38,867 nucleotides of DNA from a virus (IMGVR_UViG_3300019132_000060:1-38867); one strand, 5' to 3'; counted from the stretch's first letter, positions 1 through 7,065 are shown. Numbers and translations are program-made. The notes: generated by a model from the letters alone, not told the origin.

Positions 1-627
1 CTACAACTCGCTAAAAACCTTGATTTCATTAGGGATGTTCTTGGTCCAGTCCAGGAACATCTTTTTTCTTTTGTCTGAATGGGTAAAGATACATAAGATT
101 GGATTTTGAAATTGTTTTTTAACCTCTGGCCACATATCTAAATATTTTTGTATCTTCATCTTGTTGTCTCTCATCTTTCGAACATTGTCAATCTCGATAA
201 AATAACTATAGCCATTACGCTTAAAATAAGCATCAGAGACAATTTTTGTCTTGTTCGATACATTAATACCTTTTACTTTAATAAAGTTTAAATTAGGCCT
301 ACTTTCAGTGATTTCAATTATATATTCCTTTTTCCAATTTTGGGGACAATCATAATAAATAAATACTTCATTTGTTAACAACATATGTTCAAACAAATTG
401 GATTTTTTAATTTCTTTATCACTTCCAATGAATTCTCTTCCCTCCTTATTAAGGTAAACCATTTTATGTTTGGAACGATCCACGTGAAGATATTTTTCTA
501 ATTGACTCACTATTTTGCAGGTATAACGATAACTACCAATTTTCAAAATGTCATGAAGTTGTTTTACAGACACTACGCCTAACTTATCAATTGTTAATAA
601 AACATACTCATATCGTTCAGTGTTCAT
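1..627 (-). CDS. Replication-relaxation family protein (winged-helix, phage/plasmid type)
   Basis: A 208-aa protein whose N-terminal 60 residues look like a winged helix (a VSVKQLHDIL..YRYTCKIVSQLEKY pattern), followed by a basic alpha/beta domain with an FIEIDN..R motif near residues 143-150, typical of the Replic_Relax family (PF13814). Known members serve plasmid or phage replication and DNA topology; the exact biochemistry is poorly defined. The ATG is preceded by AAAGGA at good spacing. The stop codon is the first triplet of the window, so the gene is complete. It lies downstream of the FtsK-like gene on the same strand, a pairing common in Bacillus prophages and phage-plasmids. The gap between them is packed with GTTCA/TGAAC half-sites, so its expression may be autoregulated. 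The family call is from sequence feel, not a search. Confidence 0.7.
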   Translation of the reverse strand: MNTERYEYVLLTIDKLGVVSVKQLHDILKIGSYRYTCKIVSQLEKYLHVDRSKHKMVYLNKEGREFIGSDKEIKKSNLFEHMLLTNEVFIYYDCPQNWKKEYIIEITESRPNLNFIKVKGINVSNKTKIVSDAYFKRNGYSYFIEIDNVRKMRDNKMKIQKYLDMWPEVKKQFQNPILCIFTHSDKRKKMFLDWTKNIPNEIKVFSEL

Positions 628-650
628 ATCACTTTTCCTTTCACTTAACA

Positions 651-738
651 GTTCATTCTATAGTTCTAATGGTGAACAGTTCACTGTAGAGTTCAAATTA
701 ATTTATTTTAATGTGTTTTTCTTGAACATTTTTGTTCA
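651..738. promoter_or_regulatory. Cluster of GTTCA/TGAAC half-sites (operator or iteron-like)
   Basis: Six copies of GTTCA or its complement occur in 88 bp (651, 673, 679, 691, 723, 734), with two more just inside the downstream gene (615, 622). They include a 13-bp perfect palindrome GTGAACAGTTCAC (672-684) and TGAACA-TTTT-TGTTCA (723-738). The spacing is not that of a LexA box. The position directly upstream of the replication-relaxation gene suggests an operator array or iterons for that protein. Confidence 0.5.
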
Positions 739-752
739 CTTTGATAGGGACT

Positions 753-773
753 GAGAATACTCAGCGTATTCTC
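753..773. terminator. Hairpin after the FtsK-like gene
   Basis: GAGAATAC and GTATTCTC form a perfect 8-bp stem with a 5-nt loop, 12 nt past the stop of the minus-strand FtsK-like gene. A T-rich tract follows only on the plus strand, so as a minus-strand terminator it would be weak; it may instead stabilise mRNA ends or stop plus-strand transcription. Confidence 0.45.
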
Positions 774-785
774 CTTTTCTTCGTT

Positions 786-1901
786 TTACTCAGAAAAGGC
801 ATTTTCAAATTGCATAAACATGTATTTATCATCAAGGTAGGGTACTTGCACTATTCTTTGTTTTTCAATCTTATAAATAGCTCTTCCGGGAATCGGTGGA
901 AGCTCTTCCGCTCCATTTTCATCTAATATGACTTGACTTGCTATTCGAGCTGCAGCTATAAACGACAATCTTGCCACTATGTTCATTTTTACCTGCATAG
1001 GTACAGCTTCTCTTGTTGGATATTGGGTGCAGTAAAATAGTCTATAACCCAACGCTCCTCCAATTCTTGCGATTTCTGATAAAGAAGATTGGCAAAACTT
1101 TGCATACCTCCTTGCATCACCTTCAATAATTTGTGGTGATAAATCCGCCCCTTCATCAACAATTACAAACGTTCTTTTATTAATTGAACTATTCACTATG
1201 TTTGTTATTCCGTTTTCACGAAACCGTTTTTGTCTTTTCTTCAAATCATCAACCAAATATGCTAATACTTCCGTTGCCTCATACACATCACTGGCAACCG
1301 CTTTTACCTGTGGTAATCCCATGTAATGGCCAAACTCCATACCACCCTTCAAGTCTAAAATAAAGAACTCAGACTCGTTCGGTTGATTCATAATTAGAGA
1401 ATAGATCATTTCTTTCAAAAAAACTGTTTTTCCAAAGCGAGTGACTCCACCTACTAAAAAATGAGGATATTTATCAAAGTCATGATATATAACTCCTTCG
1501 TGATTTTGGCCAATCGGCACTTCCCATGTACCAGATCTGACTAGGGTATTATCATAGTTCCATTTTCTTGGAAGCTTGGTGTTAAAAACTCTTATTTTTA
1601 AAGACCCGTTATATTCAATGTCAATGTTTTTGTTTAACGCTTCTTCTAATTCTTCTTGTATGTCCTCCACTTTCTTAGACTTTAACCCAAACGGTAAATT
1701 GTAAATGTATGTTGTATAGTTTCCTAATTCGCTTATGAGAGGTTTATTGATTAACTTTGGGTATACAGTTTCATTATCGTTTTGGATACTAATTCGACAA
1801 TTATGAAACGTTTTGTCAATTACATCTCGTTCATTTATCTTTCCTTTAGGGATAAATGCAGCGCCTATTACTAATGCAGGAGGTATTAACCATTCAAACA
1901 T
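786..1901 (-). CDS. FtsK/SpoIIIE-like DNA translocase ATPase
   Basis: A 371-aa P-loop ATPase. A short hydrophobic stretch opens the protein (WLIPPALVIGAAFI), a Walker A motif GVTRFGKT lies at about residues 153-160, and a Walker B-like stretch (TFVIVDEGAD) at about 245-254, followed by an FCQSSLSEIARIGGALGYRLFYCTQYP segment typical of FtsK/TraB-type motors (PF01580). It lacks the long membrane linker and gamma domain of chromosomal FtsK. ATG with AAGGTGGTGG upstream. It forms an operon with the 60-aa membrane protein just upstream and probably with the replication-relaxation gene downstream. Similar modules occur in Bacillus prophages near the lysis end, and in plasmids, where they are thought to move or replicate the extrachromosomal form; this role is inferred. 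Confidence 0.85.
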   Translation of the reverse strand: MFEWLIPPALVIGAAFIPKGKINERDVIDKTFHNCRISIQNDNETVYPKLINKPLISELGNYTTYIYNLPFGLKSKKVEDIQEELEEALNKNIDIEYNGSLKIRVFNTKLPRKWNYDNTLVRSGTWEVPIGQNHEGVIYHDFDKYPHFLVGGVTRFGKTVFLKEMIYSLIMNQPNESEFFILDLKGGMEFGHYMGLPQVKAVASDVYEATEVLAYLVDDLKKRQKRFRENGITNIVNSSINKRTFVIVDEGADLSPQIIEGDARRYAKFCQSSLSEIARIGGALGYRLFYCTQYPTREAVPMQVKMNIVARLSFIAAARIASQVILDENGAEELPPIPGRAIYKIEKQRIVQVPYLDDKYMFMQFENAFSE

Positions 1902-1917
1902 CTGTCCACCACCTTAT

Positions 1918-2100
1918 TTATAAGAATATTTTTTGAATGTAATCCAGTAAATACAAGATTCCACCTGTCTTTAAAATTTCCAACATTACTTTAACTGCAG
2001 TTTCATTAATCTTTATACCGTAGTTTCCTAGTACATGAATTCCTATTAAACTTCCACCTGCCATTCCAGTAGCCATCATGCCGAATATGAATGGGTCCAT
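1918..2100 (-). CDS. Small membrane protein upstream of the FtsK-like ATPase
   Basis: A 60-aa protein with a glycine-rich hydrophobic helix at residues 5-27 and a second hydrophobic segment near the C terminus (ILYLLDYIQKIFL). The ATG follows AAGGAG at 9 nt. It ends 17 bp before the FtsK-like gene, so the two are almost certainly co-transcribed, and it could anchor or partner the ATPase. No known family is recognised. Confidence 0.65.
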   Translation of the reverse strand: MDPFIFGMMATGMAGGSLIGIHVLGNYGIKINETAVKVMLEILKTGGILYLLDYIQKIFL

Positions 2101-2166
2101 TCAATCACTCTCCTTATCAGTGTTTAATACAGTGTATGCATGATTGTAAATATTATTGCTCGTATA

Positions 2167-2183
2167 TGTAAATTAAATTTACA
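2167..2183. promoter_or_regulatory. 17-bp palindrome TGTAAATT-A-AATTTACA, candidate operator
   Basis: A perfect palindrome in the divergent region between the FtsK-like operon (minus) and the XRE regulator (plus), with a partial copy TGTAAATAT at about 2145. An operator for the adjacent XRE protein is the simplest reading; this is inference from position and symmetry. Confidence 0.45.
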
Positions 2184-2231
2184 AAAGGAGAAAAAATTTT
2201 TAAAGAGAAATAGTAAACTGAGGTGAAAACA

Positions 2232-2441
2232 TTGTTAAAAAGTAACATTGGGGAATTAATAAAAGAAAGAGGTTTAATGAAATCATTTATTGCGCAAAAA
2301 TTAGGAGTAAGTGTCCACCAACTTAGAAACTACGAAACTGGCCATAGTTTAATACCCATGGATAAGGCTTATGCTTTGGCGAGCCTGTTAGGCGTAAAAG
2401 TAGATGATTTATATGAATTTACAGAGGATGAAAAGAAATAG
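2232..2441 (+). CDS. XRE-family HTH transcriptional regulator
   Basis: A 69-aa single-domain Cro/CI-type helix-turn-helix protein. The HTH covers about residues 5-60 (IGELIKERG..KSFIAQKLGVSVHQLRNYETGHSLIPMDKAYALASLLGVKVDDLYEF, quoted here in parts: the recognition helix is VSVHQLRNYE). I place the start at the TTG at 2232, because GAGGTG lies 6 nt upstream; the GTG at 2223 is part of that ribosome site. It is divergent from the FtsK-like operon with a 17-bp palindrome between them, and ends in a strong shared terminator. It probably controls one or both flanking units. Confidence 0.8.
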   Translation: MLKSNIGELIKERGLMKSFIAQKLGVSVHQLRNYETGHSLIPMDKAYALASLLGVKVDDLYEFTEDEKK

Positions 2442-2622
2442 ACCACTCTTGAATTAAGTGGTCTATTTCAGAAATTTTATTTTTTAGTTCATAATATATA
2501 TCTTTAACTGTTTTAATTGTTATTAATTGAAGAATTATTAATGTTGTTGTATAGATACTAGTTAATAATAAGGCCACGATACCAAGTGTTTTAATTCCTC
2601 GAATTAATTTTGTAAAAATCAA
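2419..2622 (-). CDS. Small membrane protein, related to the one at 5926-6078
   Basis: 67 aa from a TTG at 2622 that has GAGGTG 7 nt upstream; the longer reading from 2670 lacks a ribosome site. Residues 1-12 are basic (FTKLIRGIKTLG), then one strong membrane helix (about 12-35), then a polar, possibly coiled tail. The first 45 residues align with the small protein at 5926-6078: FTK....I.KLG, then a T-rich IYTTTLIILQL-type helix and a YY..KN tail. The 3' end overlaps the convergent XRE gene by 23 bp inside a shared terminator hairpin. Function unknown. Confidence 0.55.
   Translation of the reverse strand: MIFTKLIRGIKTLGIVALLLTSIYTTTLIILQLITIKTVKDIYYELKNKISEIDHLIQEWSISFHPL
2436..2468. terminator. 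Bidirectional intrinsic terminator
   Basis: AAATAGACCACT pairs perfectly with AGTGGTCTATTT (12-bp stem, 9-nt loop) exactly where the plus-strand XRE gene and the minus-strand small membrane protein converge. A/T ends of the stem supply a short U tract in either direction. Confidence 0.75.
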
Positions 2623-2723
2623 AATTAGACACCTCATTTTTATGTACAATTTATAATGCTTAAAATACATTATTATAGTTCCATTACGTTTGAAAAAAAT
2701 TCTTTAACGGTAAGGTGATAAAA

Positions 2724-2924
2724 ATGGAATTCGAGTGTAGATTAAAGTACATCTTTTTTGAAAAAAAAATTAAACAAACTGATTTTGCTAAGCAAATAGG
2801 GATAAGCTCATCAGCCATGAGTGGAATAGCAAACGGAAAAACCTACCCAACTTTTCAGGTCGCATATAAAATTTCAGAAGCCCTTAATATGGATATTAGA
2901 GATATATGGATTAAAAAAGATTAA
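2724..2924 (+). CDS. XRE-family HTH regulator (YozG-like size)
   Basis: A 66-aa single HTH domain of the Cro/CI type; the core reads TDFAKQIGISSSAMSGIANGK with a short C-terminal DIRDIWIKKD. The ATG at 2724 has AAGGTG 6 nt upstream; an upstream GTG at 2715 is part of that site. It is transcribed away from the small membrane protein at 2419-2622. Such stand-alone 66-70 aa XRE proteins are common phage regulators; the target is not evident. Confidence 0.8.
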   Translation: MEFECRLKYIFFEKKIKQTDFAKQIGISSSAMSGIANGKTYPTFQVAYKISEALNMDIRDIWIKKD

Positions 2925-2937
2925 AAAATATAAAGAC

Positions 2938-2951
2938 CACTCAATTGAGTG
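2938..2951. terminator. Palindromic hairpin CACTCAATTGAGTG after the XRE gene
   Basis: A 14-bp perfect palindrome 14 bp past the XRE stop codon. It lacks a clear T tract, so it is a weak or Rho-assisted terminator, or an operator. It shares ACCACT with the terminator at 2436-2468. Confidence 0.35.
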
Positions 2952-3044
2952 ATCCTACCAATATATGTGTTGATTAGGTGTTGTAAAATGAGTTATTGGT
3001 TATGGTTAATACCCACTTTCAACACAACTATCTTTAATTAGTTC

Positions 3045-5333
3045 TTAAAAATTATTACGTTCTTTTAGATATTTTCTTTTTAAGTATGTTATTGGAGCTT
3101 CATCAATGAAGTTACCGTCATTAAAGAATCTATTAGCTTTTATCATTAATGAAATTTTATTTAGAATTATGGCTAAATTACTCCTCTCCGTTTCACTAAT
3201 CAAAAATTCAACCCCATATTCAAAAATATTTTCAACAATTTCCTCATACCTCACTATTTTACCAACTAAATTTATTTCATTACCATTCAGTATAGTTTTA
3301 AAACCATAAATAATATTTTCATGTGGTTTTAATCTAAGATGACTTTGAAATCTAATACCCCCAAGTCCAATATCTAGAACCATAATTTCAGTTGTTCCAA
3401 GGTTAACCTTTTTACCATTGAAATTTAAAATTGTCATATTTGTACTCAACGGTAATTCAAAATTGATTCGATAATACTTTCTACGGTTAAATGTCGGTAT
3501 TGACTGATCATTTGGCTGAACTCTTTTAGCTTGAAACCATTTTATTAATTCTTTTGATGAGATTGGTTTACTAAAATAATAACCTTGAACGGTATCACAA
3601 CCATATTTTTTTAAGATTTCAAACTGTTCAATTGTCTCTACTCCCTCTGCAACAATAGTTTTATTAAGCCCTTTTGATAGCTCAATAATTGATTTTACTA
3701 TTATCTGATCTTCTCTATTCAAAGGAAGATTTTGTACAAAAGACCTATCAATTTTCACTGTACTCACAGGAAGTGTTTTTAAATGATTTATGGATGAATA
3801 ACCTGTTCCAAAATCATCTAAAGAAAAGGATAGACCTAGCTTTTCTAATCTATTAATATGATTATGGACCATTTTTTGCTTCTGCAAAACCGTACTCTCT
3901 GTTATTTCTATTTCTAAAAATGAGGGAGAAATATGATACTTCTTCAAAATATTTCTTATTCTATCTTCTAAAGTACTATTTACAAAATCTTTAGCAGAAA
4001 GGTTAATTGAAACCTTTTTAAATACTATACCTTTACTATTCCATTCCCTCATGTCTTTACAAACTGTGTTTATGACAAAATCGGCTATCTCGTTATGCAG
4101 CGAGCTTTGCTCAGCAATCGAGATAAATTCAAGGGGAGATATTTCACCCCAATTAGGGTGCTTCCAACGGACAAGTGCCTCAGCACTTTCTACCACTAGC
4201 CTTTTAATATCTACTTTTGGTTGATATTCAATATACAGCTCCTTTCTTTCAATTGCTCCATATAAATCATTAACTAATTGGAAATGCTTAAACGTTTCTA
4301 TATTCATTGAAGTTGAATACATTAGGAAACTAGATTTATCCGTATTTTTTGCAACCTTCAAAGCTGTTTGAGCATTTTTAATTAGATCAATTTTATTATC
4401 TGCATCGTCTGGAAACACACTTATTCCTATACTAGCAGTCAAATGGATACTAAAGTCTTTAATATGAAATACTTCTTGAATTTTATTAAGGATTTCACTT
4501 GCTATTTTTTTGTAATCCACTTGTCTATAAGATGTCTTCACAACCAAAAACCACTCATCACCTAGAGAACGAAACAGAAAATACTGTTCTTGTACAGTTT
4601 CAGATAGTCTTTTAGAAAGTTTTTTAATAATATCATCTGCTACTTTAAATCCTAAATTTTGAGTAATAAGATTAAAATCATCTATGTTGATGCAAAATAG
4701 AGCAAATCTATTCCTTTTGGCTTTACTTTTTTCAATTAGTTCCTTTAAATAAGCTCTACCATGATAAAAATTAGGAAGCTCTGTTAGCGAATCGTGTGTA
4801 GAAATGTACTTGACCTTATCGTTTAATTGAATATTTTGTGAAATGTCCTCAACAGATCCAACTAGAGAGTTTAATTTCCCCTCATCATCCCTAATGGCAA
4901 TGACTGTTTCTATCAGCCATTTCACTTTTCCTGTTGGTGTAATAATTCGATAGGAATGTCTCATTTTATCCTTTACAGTTAGTTCTGAGTACATATCGTT
5001 TATATCATACTGGTCATCAGGATGTAAAAGACGCTTCCAAATGTCAATGGTAATTTGATTTAGGGGGATTTCAAATATTTCACTCAGCTTTTCTGATGCA
5101 AAATTAATTCTGTTTTCCAGTAAGCTTATAGACCAAACGGCAAGGCCAATTTTATTTAGGATAAACTTAAAATGGGTTAATGCTTCTAGATTCTTTATAA
5201 CATGCGGTAGCTCACTATTAATCAAATGGGATTCTTGATTTTTAATATCACCTTCAAACTTATAATTATCTTTGTTTACACGCACTTTACCCCCTTTTTC
5301 AAAATTCTTTTTAAATAAGTCTACAAATTTCAT
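3045..5333 (-). CDS. PAS-GGDEF-EAL-PilZ cyclic-di-GMP signalling protein
   Basis: 762 aa from the ATG at 5333, chosen because AAAAAGGAG lies 9 nt upstream; a TTG-initiated reading from 5438 is possible but would run through a Spo0A-type box. Order: PAS (about 60-165), GGDEF (about 178-345), EAL (about 355-600), PilZ (about 620-735). The GGDEF signature is degenerate, RSLGDEW, so cyclase activity is doubtful. The EAL half looks intact: EALVRW, SINLSAKDF, LEIEITES, DDFGTGYSS, VKIDRSFV, VAEGVET and QGYYFSKP. The PilZ domain keeps RRKYYR but has DIGLGG where (D/N)xSxxG is usual. Predicted role: cytosolic cyclic-di-GMP phosphodiesterase sensing the nucleotide through PilZ and a PAS ligand. It sits alone between the prophage lysis end and its FtsK arm, so it is either cargo or an engulfed host gene. 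Confidence 0.9.
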   Translation of the reverse strand: MKFVDLFKKNFEKGGKVRVNKDNYKFEGDIKNQESHLINSELPHVIKNLEALTHFKFILNKIGLAVWSISLLENRINFASEKLSEIFEIPLNQITIDIWKRLLHPDDQYDINDMYSELTVKDKMRHSYRIITPTGKVKWLIETVIAIRDDEGKLNSLVGSVEDISQNIQLNDKVKYISTHDSLTELPNFYHGRAYLKELIEKSKAKRNRFALFCINIDDFNLITQNLGFKVADDIIKKLSKRLSETVQEQYFLFRSLGDEWFLVVKTSYRQVDYKKIASEILNKIQEVFHIKDFSIHLTASIGISVFPDDADNKIDLIKNAQTALKVAKNTDKSSFLMYSTSMNIETFKHFQLVNDLYGAIERKELYIEYQPKVDIKRLVVESAEALVRWKHPNWGEISPLEFISIAEQSSLHNEIADFVINTVCKDMREWNSKGIVFKKVSINLSAKDFVNSTLEDRIRNILKKYHISPSFLEIEITESTVLQKQKMVHNHINRLEKLGLSFSLDDFGTGYSSINHLKTLPVSTVKIDRSFVQNLPLNREDQIIVKSIIELSKGLNKTIVAEGVETIEQFEILKKYGCDTVQGYYFSKPISSKELIKWFQAKRVQPNDQSIPTFNRRKYYRINFELPLSTNMTILNFNGKKVNLGTTEIMVLDIGLGGIRFQSHLRLKPHENIIYGFKTILNGNEINLVGKIVRYEEIVENIFEYGVEFLISETERSNLAIILNKISLMIKANRFFNDGNFIDEAPITYLKRKYLKERNNF

Positions 5334-5382
5334 GAATTCAATCTCCTTTTTATTATTTTTGCCGGCCAAGCAATATACAAAT

Positions 5383-5389
5383 TTCGACA
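5383..5389 (-). promoter_or_regulatory. Spo0A-box match upstream of the cyclic-di-GMP gene
   Basis: TTTTGTCGAAA on the minus strand contains TGTCGAA, the Bacillus 0A-box core, 50 nt before the ATG at 5333. It is oriented with transcription. Unlike the three boxes at 8769, 26119 and 27516 it has no neighbouring anti-ribosome-site sequence. Control by Spo0A is inferred from the match only. Confidence 0.4.
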
Positions 5390-5579
5390 AAATATTACGT
5401 TTTTCCTGTTTTATTGACAAGTTATTCCATATATCCAAAGGAATCCCTCTAAATATAGTAGAATGTACCTATGCCTATGAATTCATTAGGATTTTGTAGG
5501 TAAAACAAACCATGTATTATTTTGAAATTTTTATATAATGTATTTTTAGTTTGAAGAACCAATAATAAATAAAAACAAC

Positions 5580-5780
5580 ATGGAACAAGAAAATAGATTA
5601 GTTAGTCAGGAGCAATTTAACAGTTTAATTGAAGGATTTTACAATATGAATATCCATATCACTTTGCATTACATCTGTAGAGGAAATTAGAAGATACATC
5701 GAGGAGAATTCAAAGTAAATTCAATTATGTATAGGGAGGGACCCATTAGTGAAGCTAATAGGATTGTAAAAGTGTGTTAG
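5580..5780 (+). pseudogene. Decayed YolD-like gene with one in-frame amber codon
   Basis: One frame of 67 codons from ATG 5580 to TAG 5778-5780 is broken only by TAG at 5688-5690. The two halves read as one protein, with FNSLIEGFYNMNIHITLHY before the stop and IMYREGPISEANRIVKV after it. This pattern (short helix, ITxxY strand, then DPI..E.RIVKV-like strand) recalls YolD-like phage proteins, usually about 110 aa, which sit beside UvrX-type polymerases. No ribosome site is visible and no partner polymerase is nearby. The YolD link is a remembered pattern, not an alignment. Confidence 0.4.
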
Positions 5781-5925
5781 TCAGCCAGAACGTGAGGAAA
5801 CCGGATTGGAGATTGAGCGAGTTGTATACAACCAAGAACATGACATTACTGATTTAGTAAGCTCCCCCTAAGTTATAGGGGACCTCATTTTTAAAAACTT
5901 TTATGGATTCATTTAATATTTCAAA
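5781..5925. other. Gene-free remnant DNA with a small hairpin
   Basis: No supported gene. One plus-strand frame encodes a short acidic peptide (about 5777-5872) ending at a CCCCTA/TAGGGG hairpin (5865-5881) followed by a T-rich stretch, which looks like the tail end of a deleted gene and its terminator. Confidence 0.35.
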
Positions 5926-6078
5926 TTAATTTTTATTTTTAATGTCATTATAAATGTAGTGTACCATTTGCATTGTTCTTAAACCCAAACCGGTTATTAT
6001 TATTGTGTATATTGTAGTAAGTGCAATGGTCATATAGCCAAGTTTGGTTATACTTCCTGTACTTTTTGTAAATCTCAC
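5926..6078 (-). CDS. 50-aa membrane protein, related to the one at 2419-2622
   Basis: GTG start at 6078 with AAGGAG 8 nt upstream. The protein opens with a basic RFTKSTGSITKLG segment and has one membrane helix (about residues 14-34), then an amphipathic tail ending in NDIKNKN. Its first 45 residues match the layout and several positions of the small protein at 2419-2622, so the two are probably paralogues. Too short for usual gene callers. Function unknown; size and make-up would also suit a type I-toxin-like or regulatory membrane peptide. Confidence 0.6.
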   Translation of the reverse strand: MRFTKSTGSITKLGYMTIALTTIYTIIITGLGLRTMQMVHYIYNDIKNKN

Positions 6079-6331
6079 TATACTCACTCCTTATTAAAAA
6101 TTTTTTATATTTTGTCCTCTAATTTGTGTTCAATTCAATAATAAATAAATTCTTAAAAGGCTGATGGTATTCGAACTTAACCATATAACTACAAAAAAAT
6201 TCCCGGCAGTTAGACCCTAACACCGTTAAAGGGAAGGAGTAGCTAGAGTCTAATGCCAGGGCAGTTTTGTGGAGGTATCCCCCTAAATTTAATTATTTTC
6301 AGTTTTCAATAGTATTATTAATTATTTTTTG
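6079..6331. other. Non-coding stretch with no supported gene
   Basis: Only a 19-codon plus-strand frame behind GGAAGGAG (from about 6254) can be seen, which is too little to call. The segment ends at the hairpin at 6332-6352. Confidence 0.4.
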
Positions 6332-6352
6332 GGGGAATAATCCCCTCTTTTT
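6332..6352 (+). terminator. Intrinsic terminator
   Basis: GGGGA-ATAA-TCCCC followed by TCTTTTT. It would end any plus-strand transcript from the preceding 250 bp and insulates the promoter at 6544. Confidence 0.6.
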
Positions 6353-6364
6353 GTTCAAATAAAC

Positions 6365-6440
6365 ACCTTAGCAATTTAATCTTATCCTCTGTGTGACTGA
6401 ACGGATGTATGATTAGGATAATTAGATTAAATGCTAAGGT
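6365..6440. repeat. Long imperfect inverted repeat
   Basis: Arms 6365-6388 and 6415-6440 are imperfect reverse complements: ACCTTAGC / GCTAAGGT ends, TTTAAT / ATTAAA middles and ATCCT / AGGAT inner ends, separated by 26 nt. It lies in gene-free DNA upstream of the small plus-strand operon. It could be a structured RNA, a protein-binding site or a remnant of a mobile end. Confidence 0.5.
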
Positions 6441-6543
6441 AGGTTCGGAAGTGGGGTACAAAACTACCCATAAATGATTATTTCCAATATGAATATTTAA
6501 TATAAAATATTTAACAAAAATGTAAAAAAATTAAAGGTTATCG

Positions 6544-6572
6544 TTGATATTTTATACTATGCATAGTATAAT
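6544..6572 (+). promoter_or_regulatory. Promoter TTGATA-17-TATAAT with overlapping 20-bp palindrome
   Basis: The -35 TTGATA (6544-6549) and -10 TATAAT (6567-6572) are separated by 17 bp. A perfect 20-bp palindrome centred on ATGCAT (6552-6571, arms ATACT/AGTAT) fills the spacer and overlaps the -10 box, so a dimeric repressor bound there would block RNA polymerase. The next gene starts 25 bp downstream behind AAAGGAGG. Confidence 0.75.
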
Positions 6573-6596
6573 TAAAGTATAGAAAGGAGGTGCAAA

Positions 6597-6734
6597 ATGG
6601 ATAGCTTAGGAAAAATAATAGCTCTAGCAATTTCGATTCTAACACTTCATCAACTTTGGCTCACCAACCGAAAGACGAAATTAGAAATCAAAATGCTAGA
6701 GCAAGAATTAAAACGAAAGAGACGAGGAGGTTGA
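6597..6734 (+). CDS. 45-aa single-helix membrane protein
   Basis: ATG with AAAGGAGG 6 nt upstream and a strong promoter directly before it. One hydrophobic helix (about residues 5-22), then a strongly basic, helical tail ending in KRKRRGG. It leads a compact plus-strand group of three small genes that run against the flow of the late operon. The promoter palindrome implies tight repression. Function unknown. Confidence 0.75.
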   Translation: MDSLGKIIALAISILTLHQLWLTNRKTKLEIKMLEQELKRKRRGG

Positions 6735-6770
6735 ACCTCCCTCTCTTTCCCTAAGTATACCATAAAAATT

Positions 6771-6908
6771 ATGAAAATATTACTGATTATTGTCTGGACA
6801 CTAATTCTTCTCTTAGGAGTTCGTTATCTCTTCTTAAGAAGTACTAAGAAGAAATTACTAAAAGAAAGGGATATATTAAATGGGGAAAAAACAAACAGAA
6901 GCGAATAA
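6771..6908 (+). CDS. 45-aa membrane protein with basic tail
   Basis: One hydrophobic helix (residues 2-20, ILLIIVWTLILLLGV-type) and a Lys/Arg-rich tail, the same plan as the preceding protein. It overlaps the next gene by 29 nt. No clear ribosome site precedes the ATG, so it may be translated by coupling or may not be real. Confidence 0.45.
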   Translation: MKILLIIVWTLILLLGVRYLFLRSTKKKLLKERDILNGEKTNRSE

Positions 6909-7065
6909 GAAATGGGCGGAAAAAAATAAACTCCATGCTAAGTATCTAAGTGATCGTTCTCGTTCCCGTAGCTTTATTAAGAAGCAAGCTACTCTTGAAG
7001 ATATTCATGAATTGAGAGAACTGCTTAATGAGAGAGAAAAATTTTTATTGAAATTTAACTTTTAA
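6880..7065 (+). CDS. Small basic phage protein with ATLEDIHELRELL motif
   Basis: 61 aa, highly charged: a Lys-rich N terminus (QTEANKKWAEKNK), a Ser/Arg stretch (SDRSRSRSFIKK) and a C-terminal acidic helix (TLEDIHELRELLNERE). This combination is familiar from small uncharacterised proteins in Gram-positive prophages, where the fold is thought to be ribbon-helix-helix-like. The ribosome site is weak (AAAGG at 11 nt). It ends 3 bp before a strong terminator shared with the endolysin gene. DNA binding is an inference. Confidence 0.7.
   Translation: MGKKQTEANKKWAEKNKLHAKYLSDRSRSRSFIKKQATLEDIHELRELLNEREKFLLKFNF

Noticed and set aside
723-738. TGAACATTTTTGTTCA as a LexA box
   Set aside because: The spacing between GAAC and GTTC is 6, whereas the Bacillus LexA box needs 4.
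5334-5438. Longer start (TTG 5438) for the cyclic-di-GMP protein
   Set aside because: A GAGGG lies before it, but AAAAAGGAG precedes the ATG at 5333 and the extra segment contains a Spo0A-type box; kept only as an alternative.
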